From Gemmatimonadota bacterium (lineage in GTDB: Bacteria > Gemmatimonadota > Gemmatimonadetes > Gemmatimonadales > GWC2-71-9), in NCBI GenBank assembly GCA_003222085.1, contig QHUK01000003.1, positions 1-64,000 on the forward strand: a DNA stretch of 64,000 nt, given 5' to 3'. The notes beneath the pieces were generated by a model. It did not search any database and was not told where the DNA came from. It saw nothing but the letters and a program-made list of their open reading frames with translations. How positions within the stretch are numbered: position 1 is the stretch's first letter; each line of letters opens with the position of its first letter. Positions 9,140 through 19,688 of this stretch are shown in pieces. The translations under genes were made by a program, and so were the position numbers.

Positions 9140-11058
9140 CGCTCTGCCTCCTTCGGTGTGAGAATGCGGTAGGCTTCCATCGCGAAGTACTCGGGCAGTC
9201 CCAGCCGGTCGGCCCGAGCCGCGGTCTCCAGGTTCCGCGCCTCGACGCGCTGCCAGAACTCGCGGTCGTCGTGTCCGCCGGGGAAGGGCGCCGTGTCCTT
9301 CTGGGACTGATGTTTGAAGATGGCGAGGATCTTGGCACGCAGTTCGTCCTGCGAAAGCGGCACCAGCACGTCGGCCTCGGTGAGCGACCACTCCTGCCAC
9401 GCGCCGCGGTACAGCCACACCTCGGGCGGCGCCGCGTCGTACTGGTCGAGCGCGCCCGCGACCGCCGCCCGGCACATCCGATGGGTGCCGTGCGGGTCGG
9501 ACAGGTCGCCCGCGACGAATACCAGGTCCGGGCGGGTCTCGACGAGCAGGGCCCGCACGATCGCCACGTCCTCGGGACCGATCGGATCCTTGCGGACCTG
9601 GCCCGTGCGGTAGAAGGGCAGGTTCAGAAAGCGCGCCGCGGTGGGCGGCAGGCCGACCTCCTCGAGCGCCGCGACCGCCTCCGACTCGCGGATCACCCGC
9701 TTCAGCTCCTGCACCGCCGGCAGGTCGACATCGCCGGGCGCTTTGCGCTCAAAGCTCGCTTCCACGTCTCTCCGCACGCGCTGGGCCGCCGCGCGCTCGA
9801 GCCCGAGCGTGGTCGCCGCGCGCTCGACGAAGTCGAGATGCCGCCGCACGTCGTGGTCGAAGACCGCGATGTTGCCGCTGGTCATGTAGGCCACGACAAT
9901 CGCGTTTTCGTTCTCCCACAGCTTGCGCAGGAGCCCCCCCATCGAGATCACGTCGTCGTCGGGGTGCGGGGAGAAGACGAGTACCGACTTGCGCGTGGGG
10001 AGCTTGCGGCGCCCCCTGATCTTGTCCCGCAGCCGGTTGAAGATGACCCCGTTGATGGGACCGGCCGCGCCGTGCTTGGCGAGCAGCGGACTCAGGTGAT
10101 GCTCGGTGTAGTCGCGCTCCGTCAACTTGAGGATCGCCTTCCCGGTCCGCTCGGCGAGCCAGACGACCGCCCGCTCGGTGAGCTCCGGCGTCCACTCGAC
10201 GGGGCCGAGCACCCATGGCGTCTTGATGCGGGTCAGCTCGGCGGCGGCCGCGAGATCGAGGTAGGCGGTGGCGTTGGCATGACGCTGCAGGAACGTGGCC
10301 GCCACGTCCTGGGACACCTCGCCTTCGACGGCCCGCGCGACAATGTCGGCCTTGTGCTCGCCGGTCGCGATCAACGCGATCTCCCGCGCCTCGAGGATGG
10401 TCGCGATCCCCATCGTGATCGCTTCCCGCGGCACGTTGTCCTCGCCGAAGAAATCGGCGGACGCATCCTTGCGGGTCACGGTGTCGAGCGTCACCAGGCG
10501 GGTCCGCTCGTCGGGCGACGAGCCCGGCTCGTTGAAGCCGATGTGCCCGCTCTTCCCGACCCCCAGCATCTGGAAGTCGATCCCGCCCGCCTCGACGATG
10601 GCCCGCTCGTACGCGGCGCAGTGCTCCGCGAGCGTCTCGCGCGGCACGCCGCCGTCGGGGATGTGCACCTGCTCGGGCCGGATGTTGACGTGTGCGAACA
10701 GGTTCTCCCACATGTAGCGCCGGTAGCTGTGGGGGCTGTCCGGCGGCATCGGGTAGTATTCGTCGAGGTTGAACGTCACCACCCGCGAGAAATCGACCTC
10801 CCCCGCCTGGTGGCGCCGGATCAGCTCCCGGTAGATCCCGAGGGGGGTGCTCCCCGTCGCGACGCCGAGCACGCACCGTCCTTTGGCGGCGGTTTCCCGG
10901 GCGATGATCTCCACGATGCGGTCGGCGAGGCGCAGCGCGAGGTCGTCGTGGTCCGGGACCACGAGGGTGTGGATGAGCTCGCGATCACGCGGGCCCTCGA
11001 TGGGGCCTCGCGGGACGCGCCCGACGCGTGGGGTGGGGGAAGCTTTCGGGGGCGTCAC
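9136..11058 (-). CDS. nagB: Glucosamine-6-phosphate deaminase fused to a PIG-L deacetylase domain
   Basis: A 640-residue two-domain enzyme. The N-terminal half is NagB-like: GVATGSTPLGIYREL, FNLDEYYPM, GVGKSGHIGFNEPGSS and TMGIATILEAREI, which converts glucosamine-6-phosphate to fructose-6-phosphate and ammonia. The C-terminal half is a zinc-dependent PIG-L/LmbE deacetylase with SPHPDDDVISMGG and DPHGTHRMC. The fusion could deacetylate an N-acetyl amino sugar and then deaminate it. I choose the GTG at 11058 (AAAGGAA seven bases upstream) over upstream in-frame starts, which would add about 75 low-complexity Arg-rich residues. It is first in an operon with DUF1097 and a two-component pair. Confidence 0.92.
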   Translation of the reverse strand: MTPPKASPTPRVGRVPRGPIEGPRDRELIHTLVVPDHDDLALRLADRIVEIIARETAAKGRCVLGVATGSTPLGIYRELIRRHQAGEVDFSRVVTFNLDEYYPMPPDSPHSYRRYMWENLFAHVNIRPEQVHIPDGGVPRETLAEHCAAYERAIVEAGGIDFQMLGVGKSGHIGFNEPGSSPDERTRLVTLDTVTRKDASADFFGEDNVPREAITMGIATILEAREIALIATGEHKADIVARAVEGEVSQDVAATFLQRHANATAYLDLAAAAELTRIKTPWVLGPVEWTPELTERAVVWLAERTGKAILKLTERDYTEHHLSPLLAKHGAAGPINGVIFNRLRDKIRGRRKLPTRKSVLVFSPHPDDDVISMGGLLRKLWENENAIVVAYMTSGNIAVFDHDVRRHLDFVERAATTLGLERAAAQRVRRDVEASFERKAPGDVDLPAVQELKRVIRESEAVAALEEVGLPPTAARFLNLPFYRTGQVRKDPIGPEDVAIVRALLVETRPDLVFVAGDLSDPHGTHRMCRAAVAGALDQYDAAPPEVWLYRGAWQEWSLTEADVLVPLSQDELRAKILAIFKHQSQKDTAPFPGGHDDREFWQRVEARNLETAARADRLGLPEYFAMEAYRILTPKEAER

Positions 11059-11146
11059 GGGTCGTTCCTTTCGCCGGGGGCGAACGTCTACTCCCGGAAC
11101 AATAAGCCCGGCCGCCGCGCGGGGCAAAACCACGTGCCGCCTCAGC

Positions 11147-11168
11147 TTGACGGTTTGTGCGGTTTGTC
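11147..11168 (-). promoter_or_regulatory. Candidate operator: CAAACCG direct repeat
   Basis: The minus strand carries CAAACCGCA-CAAACCGTC, two CAAACYG units with a 9-base period, between the divergent nagB and kinase genes. Related pairs occur at 17352 and 48974. On the plus strand the same stretch starts TTGACG (11147-11152) and a CATATG box follows 17 bases later, so it could overlap a promoter for the kinase gene. Confidence 0.3.
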
Positions 11169-11264
11169 GCATATGTACAGCGCGCCCCCTTCTGCCAACG
11201 GATGCCCTCGTGATCGCGGCTCGTGTGGCCGCCCGGTCGCGTCGGGGTGCGCGTGGGAGCTCGG

Positions 11265-12410
11265 GTGACGCAACCGGAGACATTCGTCGAAGGCCGGCGC
11301 GAAATCCTCCGCCAGGCGAGCGTTGCTCTCGGCGGCCGTCCCGTCACGGTCTGGGAGGTGTCCGTGCGCGCCGAGCTGGAGCCTCAGGCCTCGAGCGAGC
11401 CCGCTCCCACCCATCACGCCACCAAGCTCGACGTGGACGCCACCCTGCGGCGATGGAACATCACCATCGTGCAGGGCAGCCGCTGGGTGGGGTGCCGCGG
11501 CGCGGGCGACGGCGATTGGGTGGTCGCCCCGGTGCGGACGCGGCCGCCCGCGCCACCCCCCGAAGGCCGGGAGCGCCGCAGCCGCGAACGGCTCACCCTC
11601 GAGCTCGCCGGGCTGTGCCTCGGGCTGCTCGATCGGCGCGAGCCGACGGCCGGCCACGTCCCGGCGGCCCGATCGGATCCGCTGCACGACATCACCACGC
11701 TCCCCGGTATCATCGCGCACGAGCTGTCGAATCCCCTGACGGCGGCGCGTGCCGGCCTGCACCTCGCGATGGAGTCGCTCGGGCGCTGGACGGAGGTCGC
11801 CGCCGGTCGGCGGCTCGAGCTGCTCGACGAGCTCGGTCAGGTGGTGGAGGATATCGACCGTTCGGCGAGCTTCCTGCGCGCCGTGAAGGACCGCGCGCGC
11901 GGCGCCCTGGCGCGATCGGAGCGGTTCGATGCCGTGCGCGTCGTCCGCTCCTGCTGCACGCTCGAGAGCCGCGTCCTCAAAGAAAAGAAGATCCCCCTCG
12001 AGTTCGACTCCACCCTCGACGTCGTGTACCTGAAGGGCGACCCCAACGCGCTGTACGATCTGCTGGTCAACCTGATCCGCAACGCCGCGGACGCGAGCGC
12101 CGCCCGGCCCGCACCGATCCGGGTCGGCTTGACGAAGGTGGGGAACGCCCTGCGGTTGAGCGTGCGGGACGAGGGGGCGGGCATTCGGCCCCAGGACTTG
12201 GAGCGGATCTTCGAGCCCGGCTTCACGACCAAGGCGTTCGGTGAAGGGAGCGGGATGGGGCTCGTCGTGGTGCAGAGCGTGGCCCGAAACATGTTCGCGG
12301 GCGGGGTCGCCGTCGATTCGACCGTGGGCACCGGCACCACCGTGACTGTGACGCTGCCAATTCCTGCGCAGCGCGCCGTCGATTCGCGGTTCGAGGCACC
12401 GGCGTCATGA
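11265..12410 (+). CDS. Sensor histidine kinase (HisKA/HATPase_c)
   Basis: A 381-residue cytoplasmic kinase. The H box is IIAHELSNPLTAARAG (H152). The ATPase domain has the N box NLIRNAADAS, G1 DEGAGI, an F box (FEPGFTTK) and G2 GSGMGLVVV. The first 130 residues are a variable region with no recognised sensor domain and no membrane helices. The GTG at 11265 has GGGAG five bases upstream; the more upstream ATG lacks a ribosome site. No response regulator is adjacent, so it is an orphan in this window. Its stop overlaps the start of the peptidase gene. Confidence 0.88.
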   Translation: MTQPETFVEGRREILRQASVALGGRPVTVWEVSVRAELEPQASSEPAPTHHATKLDVDATLRRWNITIVQGSRWVGCRGAGDGDWVVAPVRTRPPAPPPEGRERRSRERLTLELAGLCLGLLDRREPTAGHVPAARSDPLHDITTLPGIIAHELSNPLTAARAGLHLAMESLGRWTEVAAGRRLELLDELGQVVEDIDRSASFLRAVKDRARGALARSERFDAVRVVRSCCTLESRVLKEKKIPLEFDSTLDVVYLKGDPNALYDLLVNLIRNAADASAARPAPIRVGLTKVGNALRLSVRDEGAGIRPQDLERIFEPGFTTKAFGEGSGMGLVVVQSVARNMFAGGVAVDSTVGTGTTVTVTLPIPAQRAVDSRFEAPAS

Positions 12411-13966
12411 CGAGAGGATTCATCGTGCGTCTGCACGTCCTGGCGGTGGCCGCCGCGTTGGGTGTGCTGCCGATCCGCGCCCTGCGCGGGCAGGAGCTCG
12501 CGGTCGACACGACGGGCGCCGGCGCCCTGATCGACGAAGCGCTGAACCGCTCCGAGGTGATGCAGAACCTCCAATACTTGAGCGACGTTATCGGTCCGCG
12601 GCTCACCGGATCGGCCGCCGCGCGCCGGGCGAACGACTGGACGCTCGAGCGGTTCAAGGCCTACGGCCTGGACGCGCGCCTCGAGCCCTGGCAGTTCGGC
12701 GGCACCTGGACACGTGGACCGATGCGGGTGCGCATGACGGCGCCGCGCGCGCACGACGTGATGGCCGCGAGCTGGGCCTGGGCGCCGGGCACCGGCGGCG
12801 CGACCGTCACGGGGCCCGTCGTCCGGATCGATGCCACCACGCCCGACAGCTTCGCGGTCCATCGCGGTCGCGTGAAGCAGGCGTGGGTCATGACTCGGGC
12901 GCCGTCGCTCGTGTGGAACAACGACGGGCCGCTCATGACCGCGGCCGACTCGCAGCGGCAGCGCGACTTCTTCCGTACGGTGTTCACGCCGTTCCGCGAC
13001 GCCGACTCGGTCACGCGGGCGCGCATGCAGCAGTTCGCCAACGATCTCCCCTATCTGCTGCGCCGCGCCGGCGCGCTCGGCATCCTGGTGGACGGGAGCA
13101 AGGAGCACGCCCTCCTCAACATGAGCGGCTCCCCCAACCGTATCCTGCCGCTTCCCCAGGTCGTCATCGCCCATGAAGACTACGCGCTGTTCGATCGCCT
13201 GCTCCAGGCGGGCGCGCCGCCCCGACTCGCGGTGAGCATTTCCAACACGATCACCCGAGATTCCGTGCCCCAGTGGAACACCGTTGCCGAGATCCGCGGC
13301 AGCGAGCGCCCGGGTCAGGTGGTCATCGTGGGCGCGCACCTCGACTCCTGGGACCTCGGAACGGGGACCACGGACAACGGGACCGGCGCGATGTGCACGC
13401 TCGAGGCGGCGCGCATCATCGCCCGATCGGGATTACGGCCGAAGCGCAGCATCCGCTTCGTCCTGTTCACCGGGGAGGAGCAGGGCTTGATCGGGTCGCG
13501 CAAGTACGCCGAGGCGCACGCCGCCGAGGCCGACTCGATCCAGGCGGTTATCGTGCTCGACAACGGGACCGGCGCGATCTCGGGGCAGGCGCTGCAGGGA
13601 CGGACCGATCTGGACGGGCTGTGGCGCGCGGTCCTGGCTCCGGTGGCGCGGCTCGGCGCCGATTCGGTGGTGAACCGGAACAAGACGGGCACCGACCACC
13701 TGTCGTTCCTCCCCTACGGTGTCCCCGGCTTCAACTTCAACCAGCTCGAGCGCGGCTATGGTCACACGCACCACTCCCAGTCCGACACCTACGACATGGC
13801 CGTCGCGTCGGACCTGGTGCAGGCATCCGCCGTCATGGCGGTGTCAGCCTACGAGCTCGCGAACCTGCCGGGGCTGATTCCCCGCGGTGAGAGATCGGCA
13901 CCGACGCCGGTGGAGGCGGTGAAGGTCAGCGACAGCCTGATCGTCAAAGGGAGAGGAGCGAACTAG
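12407..13966 (+). CDS. Secreted M28-family zinc peptidase
   Basis: A 519-residue exported metallopeptidase with a signal peptide (1-29). After a PA-like insert it has the two-zinc site of family M28: H311 and D313 (AHLDSWD), D323 (TTDNGTGA), the E357/E358 pair (TGEEQG), D384 and a C-terminal GHTHHSQSDTYD for the last histidine ligand. It probably acts as an aminopeptidase or carboxypeptidase in the periplasm. The ATG overlaps the kinase stop. It converges on the glyoxalase-fold gene, and the two stop codons overlap. Confidence 0.92.
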   Translation: MTRGFIVRLHVLAVAAALGVLPIRALRGQELAVDTTGAGALIDEALNRSEVMQNLQYLSDVIGPRLTGSAAARRANDWTLERFKAYGLDARLEPWQFGGTWTRGPMRVRMTAPRAHDVMAASWAWAPGTGGATVTGPVVRIDATTPDSFAVHRGRVKQAWVMTRAPSLVWNNDGPLMTAADSQRQRDFFRTVFTPFRDADSVTRARMQQFANDLPYLLRRAGALGILVDGSKEHALLNMSGSPNRILPLPQVVIAHEDYALFDRLLQAGAPPRLAVSISNTITRDSVPQWNTVAEIRGSERPGQVVIVGAHLDSWDLGTGTTDNGTGAMCTLEAARIIARSGLRPKRSIRFVLFTGEEQGLIGSRKYAEAHAAEADSIQAVIVLDNGTGAISGQALQGRTDLDGLWRAVLAPVARLGADSVVNRNKTGTDHLSFLPYGVPGFNFNQLERGYGHTHHSQSDTYDMAVASDLVQASAVMAVSAYELANLPGLIPRGERSAPTPVEAVKVSDSLIVKGRGAN

Positions 13967-14439
13967 ACTTCCGCCAGCAGTTTCTCGAGATCCAGCGCCC
14001 GCGTATGCATCGCGATGCTCCCGTCGGGCGCCCGAGGCCACTCGGCCTCCGGCCGGTCGCGGTACAGCTCCACGCCGTTGCCGTCGGGGTCCCGCAGGTA
14101 AATCGCTTCGCTGACGCCGTGGTCCGCCGCGCCTTCGAGCGGCACGCCGGCATCGAGCACGCGACGCAGGGCGCCCGCCAGGGTCTTGCGGTCCGGGTAG
14201 AGGATCGCGAAGTGATACAGGCCCGTGGTCCCAGGGGCGGGCGCCGGTGCCCCACGGCCTGCCCACGTGTTGAGGCCGATGTGGTGATGATAGCCGCCCG
14301 CCGAGAGGAACACGGCGTCCCGCCCATAGCGGCTCGTCACCTCGAAGCCGAGCACGTCACGGTAGAAGGCCAGGGCACGGTCGAGGTCGGAAACCGTGAG
14401 GTGGACGTGGCCGATGCGGGTATTGGGGTGAATGGTCAT
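13963..14439 (-). CDS. VOC (glyoxalase/dioxygenase-fold) protein
   Basis: A 158-residue protein with two beta-alpha-beta-beta-beta units: IGHVHLTVSDLDRALAFYRDVLGFEV at the start and GLYHFAILYPDR then YLRDPDGNGVELY later. Likely metal ligands are the histidines in GHVHL and LYHFA and the glutamate of NGVELY, the usual H/E set of extradiol-dioxygenase-like members. The substrate is unknown. The start at 14439 is the only one that puts the first VOC strand at the N-terminus; longer in-frame readings run antisense through pruA. Confidence 0.88.
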   Translation of the reverse strand: MTIHPNTRIGHVHLTVSDLDRALAFYRDVLGFEVTSRYGRDAVFLSAGGYHHHIGLNTWAGRGAPAPAPGTTGLYHFAILYPDRKTLAGALRRVLDAGVPLEGAADHGVSEAIYLRDPDGNGVELYRDRPEAEWPRAPDGSIAMHTRALDLEKLLAEV

Positions 14440-14493
14440 CGCCTGTATAACGTCCGAGTGTTCCACGACGCCACGACGGTGTAAATTTGCGTC

Positions 14494-16118
<1,625 letters not shown>

Positions 16119-16122
<4 letters not shown>

Positions 16123-16724
16123 GCGCCGGGGGCGCCCGGCCGCCCGTCCTGGTGCTCGCGATGGGCGGCGCGTTCGCGCTGCTCGTCGCGTCCCTGGTGA
16201 TTGGCTCGCTCACCACCCCGGAGTTCCCTCCCTACCGGCCGACGGTGCCGCGGCCCGCGGTCGTGGGCGACTCGCTCGTCGGGCCTCTGACCTACACCCT
16301 GGACGCGTCGAGCACCGACCGCTGGCGCCGCTTCGACTTCCGGCGCGGCGCCACGGTGGATTCGGGAGGGTGGGACATCGCCTTCCGGCGCTTTCACCTG
16401 ATCACGGGCGCCGACGGGGGCATCGTCGATCTCGGCGCCGTGCCGTTCGACTCGGTGCGGGAGGTCCCAGCCACCGGCTACCTCCCGAACACGGATGCGT
16501 CGGACACGACCAACCCCGGCGTGGGGAAATGGTACGCCTACAGCATGCTGAGCCACCTGCTCACGTCGAAGCATCACGTCTATGGAGTGCGAACGGGGGG
16601 TGGCAAATATGCGAAGCTCGAGCTGCTGGCCTATTACTGCCAAGATGTGGGTACGGCGTGCGTCACCTTCCGGTACGCCTACCAGGGGGACGGCACCCGC
16701 TGGGTCGCCTCTGCCGCCCGGTAG
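16119..16724 (+). CDS. HmuY-family membrane-anchored protein
   Basis: A 201-residue protein with an N-terminal hydrophobic anchor (about 10-31) and an exported all-beta domain of the HmuY kind: RRFDFRRG, GWDIAFRRFHL, then a paired-cysteine segment (YYCQDVGTACVTFRYAY). Known HmuY proteins bind heme, but their heme ligands cannot be aligned here, so heme binding is not established. It starts at a GTG overlapping the pruA stop and ends at a hairpin terminator. Confidence 0.7.
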
Positions 16725-16728
16725 CGAA

Positions 16729-16758
16729 GAGCCCCCGGCCATGCTCGACCGGGGGCTC
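16729..16758. terminator. Bidirectional hairpin between convergent genes
   Basis: A perfect 10-bp stem (GAGCCCCCGG with CCGGGGGCTC) and a 10-base loop lie 5 bases after the HmuY-like stop and 24 bases from the end of the convergent DUF5679 gene. No T-run follows on either strand. Confidence 0.7.
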
Positions 16759-16781
16759 GCGTTGTCGATGTGGTTGGCGGC

Positions 16782-16958
16782 TTACTTCGGCGGCAGAATC
16801 TTGAACATCCCCGTGCCGCACACCGGACAGACGCCCTTCAGCGCGGGCCGGCCGTTCGCCATTTTGACCTGCTGCGGGTTCGAAATCTTGCGCTTGGCCT
16901 TGCACTTCACGCAGTAGCCCTCATCCGCGGCCATCGGGGCCTTTCCACCCTTCGCCAT
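16782..16958 (-). CDS. DUF5679 zinc-ribbon protein, 58 residues
   Basis: A short protein with two CxxC knuckles, C16-V-K-C19 and C44-P-V-C47, and the segment AKRKISNPQ, which matches DUF5679. It should bind one zinc ion; the function is unknown and it may bind nucleic acid. The start is well supported by GGAGGA 6 bases upstream of the ATG. Confidence 0.88.
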   Translation of the reverse strand: MAKGGKAPMAADEGYCVKCKAKRKISNPQQVKMANGRPALKGVCPVCGTGMFKILPPK

Positions 16959-17069
16959 TGCGTTCCTCCATTCGGGGGCAGGGCAGGGGGGCGGGGTGCA
17001 TCAGTTGCGGTCAGGGGTGGCTCCCCCGGTTCACCCCCGCCGGGACGGAGACAACATAATACCCCCTGC

Positions 17070-17309
17070 TTAAGTCGTGGGAGCGGGGCGGGTAGGTGGG
17101 GCGTCGGAGAAGCCGTTCCGCTTGTGAGTTCCGTCACAAAACGGTTTGGTCGCAGACCCTCCACAACGGCACAGGACAACGACTTCCGCCGGTCGGCCGT
17201 CTTTCCGGGGGGGGACGGGCAGCTCGCGGCCGTCCGGGGTCACGATCTTGACCGGGCCCTCGACGACGAGGGGCCCGTTGGGCTTGGGGGTGATTCGGGT
17301 GGCGTCCAT
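17070..17309 (-). CDS. CDGSH iron-sulfur domain protein
   Basis: A 79-residue protein carrying one CDGSH motif, C47-x-C49 then C58-D-G-x-H62 (CRCGGSATKPFCDGTH). This ligates a [2Fe-2S] cluster through three cysteines and one histidine, as in mitoNEET-like proteins. The N-terminal part (ITPKPNGPLVVEGPVKIV) is typical of bacterial members. Redox or iron-sulfur roles are likely. A TATTGT box ends 6 bases before the ATG and no ribosome site is visible, so the mRNA may be leaderless. Confidence 0.9.
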   Translation of the reverse strand: MDATRITPKPNGPLVVEGPVKIVTPDGRELPVPPRKDGRPAEVVVLCRCGGSATKPFCDGTHKRNGFSDAPPTRPAPTT

Positions 17310-17346
17310 GATCCAACAATAACCGCGGCGTCTTCTTGACGTCCAG

Positions 17347-17371
17347 CGCAAAACTGCGCAAACTGCACACA
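17347..17371 (+). promoter_or_regulatory. Candidate operator: CAAACTG-type direct repeat
   Basis: CAAAACTGCG-CAAACTGCA lies between the divergent CDGSH and DUF255 genes, just after a TTGACG box (17335-17340). It resembles the repeat pairs at 11147 and 48974. Confidence 0.3.
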
Positions 17372-17482
17372 CGGCCTGGGAAAAGGGGCCGTTCGGTCAG
17401 AGGAAAGGACCGCACGCCGGACCTCGCCGGCGGTACCCGCCCAGGCTGTTGGTGGAGTCACCACCGCACCGCGGTCCTCATG

Positions 17483-17510
17483 GGAACGGCGGCGTGAGGG
17501 ACAGGGTATC
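17483..17510 (+). promoter_or_regulatory. Candidate SigR-like promoter of the DUF255 gene
   Basis: GGAAC (17483-17487), 18 bases, then GTATC (17506-17510), with the ATG 15 bases further on. SigR-type ECF promoters read GGAAY-N18-GTT. The window encodes such a sigma factor at 45448-46059, and its own upstream region carries the same arrangement. Confidence 0.4.
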
Positions 17511-17524
17511 TTCCACCCGCTCCC

Positions 17525-19066
17525 ATGAGAGCCGCCCTAGCGTCTTTCCTTCTCCCAGCGTCGCTGCTCACGCTGGTGGGTTGCGTCTCCGAGCACGGGC
17601 CCCTCACGAACCGGATGGCGCAGTCGACCACGCCCTATCTGGCACGCGCCGCGCGCCAGCCGGTGAGCTGGCAGCCATGGGGGCGCGATGCGTTCGCGCT
17701 CGCCGCGCGTCTCGACCGGCCCGTCCTCCTGTACGTGGGAGCGGATGACTGTCGCTGGTGCGGGGTGATGGACCGCGAGGTGTACGGCGACCCGGGCCTC
17801 GGCGCCTTGATCGACTCGCTGTTCGTGCCCGTCCGCGTCGACCGCGACGAGCGTCCCGACGTCGCGCAGCGCTATGCGACCGCAGTGCAGCTCCTCGCCG
17901 GCCTGCGCGGCTATCCGATCACCGTGTTCCTCACGCCCGACGGGTCGGCGTTCTTCGGAGGCACCTACTTTCCGCTCGACGATCCCATCACCGGACGCGG
18001 GCTCAAACAGGTGCTTCCCGACGTGGCCAGGAGCTACCGAGAGCGGCGCGGCTCCATCCTGCGGCGCGCCGCGCTCGTGCGGGAGCGCGCCGGAGGCCGT
18101 CGCGCGGGCGTGCGGAGCGCGCCCAAACCGGGCGCTGTGCAGCGCGAGACCGAGGCGGTGCGCGGCCTGACGGCCGCGGCCGCCCGGACCCACTCGGACG
18201 TCGCGAGCTTCCGTTTCACGCAGGCCGTCGGCCTGCTGCTCGCCGCCTATGCGCGCACCCACGACTCCACGTACCTCGTGCCTGCCCGTGCCGTGCTGGA
18301 CTACCTGGTGGATTCCGGCGACGCGGGCGTCGCCGCGAGCGCGCGGGACGATCCCCCGGAGCTCGTACGCGCCGGCCTGTTGCGGGATCTCGTGACGGCG
18401 TGGTCGGTCACGGGGGAGTCGCGCTATCGCGACGCGGCGCGCGACTTGGCCCGGCGCCTCGCCGTCGCCGTCGGCCGCACGGCCGATCGAACCGTGTTCG
18501 CCGACCGCGACGCGTATGTGATCGGATCGATTCTGGACGCGGCGGAGGCGTTGGGCGACTCGGGAGCCGTTGCGCGTGCGCGCGCAGCGCTCGACACGCT
18601 GCTGCGACGCGTCTATGCGCGGGGGCGGGCCGTGCGCCACGTCGCCGGAGCGGGCTCGCCGGAGCGCGCGCTGCTCGGGGATCAGGTGCAGGTCGCTTGG
18701 GCGTGTCTCGCCGCCCGCGAAGCGACGGGCGAAACGCATTACCTGGAGATCGCGGAGGATCTCGCGCGGCTGTTGGAGCGCGACTTCGCCGACTCCAGCT
18801 CGGCCGGCTACTTCGACGCCGCGGCCACGGACCCGACCGCGCCGGCGCTCGTCGAGCGGGCGAAACCCGTGCTCGACGATCTGCTTCCCGGCGGCAACGG
18901 GTGGGCGGGGCGCGTGCTGCTGCGCCTCGCCCGTCTCACCGGGGACGTCCGGTATCGACGGCGTGCCGAGGCAACGCTCGAGGCCTTCGTCGGCACCGTC
19001 GGCGGCGAGGGGTTGCGAGCGGCGAGCTACCTCGCCGTCGTGCAAGAGGTCTCACGGGATCACTAA
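17525..19066 (+). CDS. Lipoprotein of the DUF255 / YyaL (Spata20-like) thioredoxin-fold family
   Basis: A 513-residue protein with a lipobox (LVGC, C20). A thioredoxin-like domain contains C76-R-W-C79, preceded by the family hallmark of a Q-x-V-S-W segment (residues 45-49). The C-terminal half is an alpha/alpha-barrel-like region related to the N-acylglucosamine-2-epimerase fold. Full-length family members have about 650-700 residues, so this is a shortened form, and a lipid-anchored location is unusual for the family. The enzymatic role is unknown; the CxxC suggests thiol-redox chemistry in the periplasm. Confidence 0.85.
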   Translation: MRAALASFLLPASLLTLVGCVSEHGPLTNRMAQSTTPYLARAARQPVSWQPWGRDAFALAARLDRPVLLYVGADDCRWCGVMDREVYGDPGLGALIDSLFVPVRVDRDERPDVAQRYATAVQLLAGLRGYPITVFLTPDGSAFFGGTYFPLDDPITGRGLKQVLPDVARSYRERRGSILRRAALVRERAGGRRAGVRSAPKPGAVQRETEAVRGLTAAAARTHSDVASFRFTQAVGLLLAAYARTHDSTYLVPARAVLDYLVDSGDAGVAASARDDPPELVRAGLLRDLVTAWSVTGESRYRDAARDLARRLAVAVGRTADRTVFADRDAYVIGSILDAAEALGDSGAVARARAALDTLLRRVYARGRAVRHVAGAGSPERALLGDQVQVAWACLAAREATGETHYLEIAEDLARLLERDFADSSSAGYFDAAATDPTAPALVERAKPVLDDLLPGGNGWAGRVLLRLARLTGDVRYRRRAEATLEAFVGTVGGEGLRAASYLAVVQEVSRDH

Positions 19067-19139
19067 CTCAGTTCCCACCCGCAACATCCCATCTTATCAC
19101 CAGCCCGTCTCGTGACGCCCTAATGTCCATGCAGGTCTC

Positions 19140-19688
19140 ATGGGTGTGAGGGGGACGCCCCCCGATGCGGAGGTGGTGGCCCTCGTGCTCGCCGGCGACA
19201 CCGAAGCCTTCGGCGTTGTGATCCGCCGCTACGAGGCGGGCCTGCTGCGGTTCGCCACCCGGATGCTCGGGAGCCGGGACGCCGCCGCGGACGCCGTGGC
19301 CGAGAGCTTCGTCCGCGCCTACCGTCACCTCGCAAGCTGCCGGGAGCCGGCGCGGCTCCGCACTTGGCTGTATCGCATCGTGACCAACCGGTGCAAGAGT
19401 CATCTGGTGCGCCGGTCCGTCGCGGAGGTGCCGCTCGACGACGCGCCGCCCCTGGCGGACTCAGCCGACACCGAGGCGGCGTTGGAGCGCGCGGACCAAC
19501 TCCAGCTCGTGGAACGGGCGCTCGCGGACCTGTCGCCCGACAAGCGCGAAGCGTTCGTGCTGAAGCACGTGGAGGGATTGAGCTACGAGGAGATGGCGGC
19601 AGTCACCGGGGAGCGTATTCCGACGCTCAAGATGCGGGTGCATCGCGCCCGGGAAGCGCTGCTGAAGGCGCTGGAGGATCACGCATGA
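19140..19688 (+). CDS. ECF-type RNA polymerase sigma factor
   Basis: A 182-residue sigma-70 family protein with region 2 (about 15-85: AFGVVIRRYEAGLLRFATRM, RTWLYRIVTNRCKSH) and region 4 (about 120-180: LSPDKREAFVLKHVEGLSYEEMA, then LKMRVHRAREAL). It directs RNA polymerase to alternative promoters. The next gene starts inside its stop codon and encodes a membrane protein that probably acts as its anti-sigma factor. Confidence 0.95.
   Translation: MGVRGTPPDAEVVALVLAGDTEAFGVVIRRYEAGLLRFATRMLGSRDAAADAVAESFVRAYRHLASCREPARLRTWLYRIVTNRCKSHLVRRSVAEVPLDDAPPLADSADTEAALERADQLQLVERALADLSPDKREAFVLKHVEGLSYEEMAAVTGERIPTLKMRVHRAREALLKALEDHA

Noticed and set aside
8869-11268. A 799-codon open frame on the plus strand
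   Set aside because: It runs antisense through the DUF1097 and NagB/PIG-L genes, whose motifs are clear; no domain is visible in the plus-strand reading.
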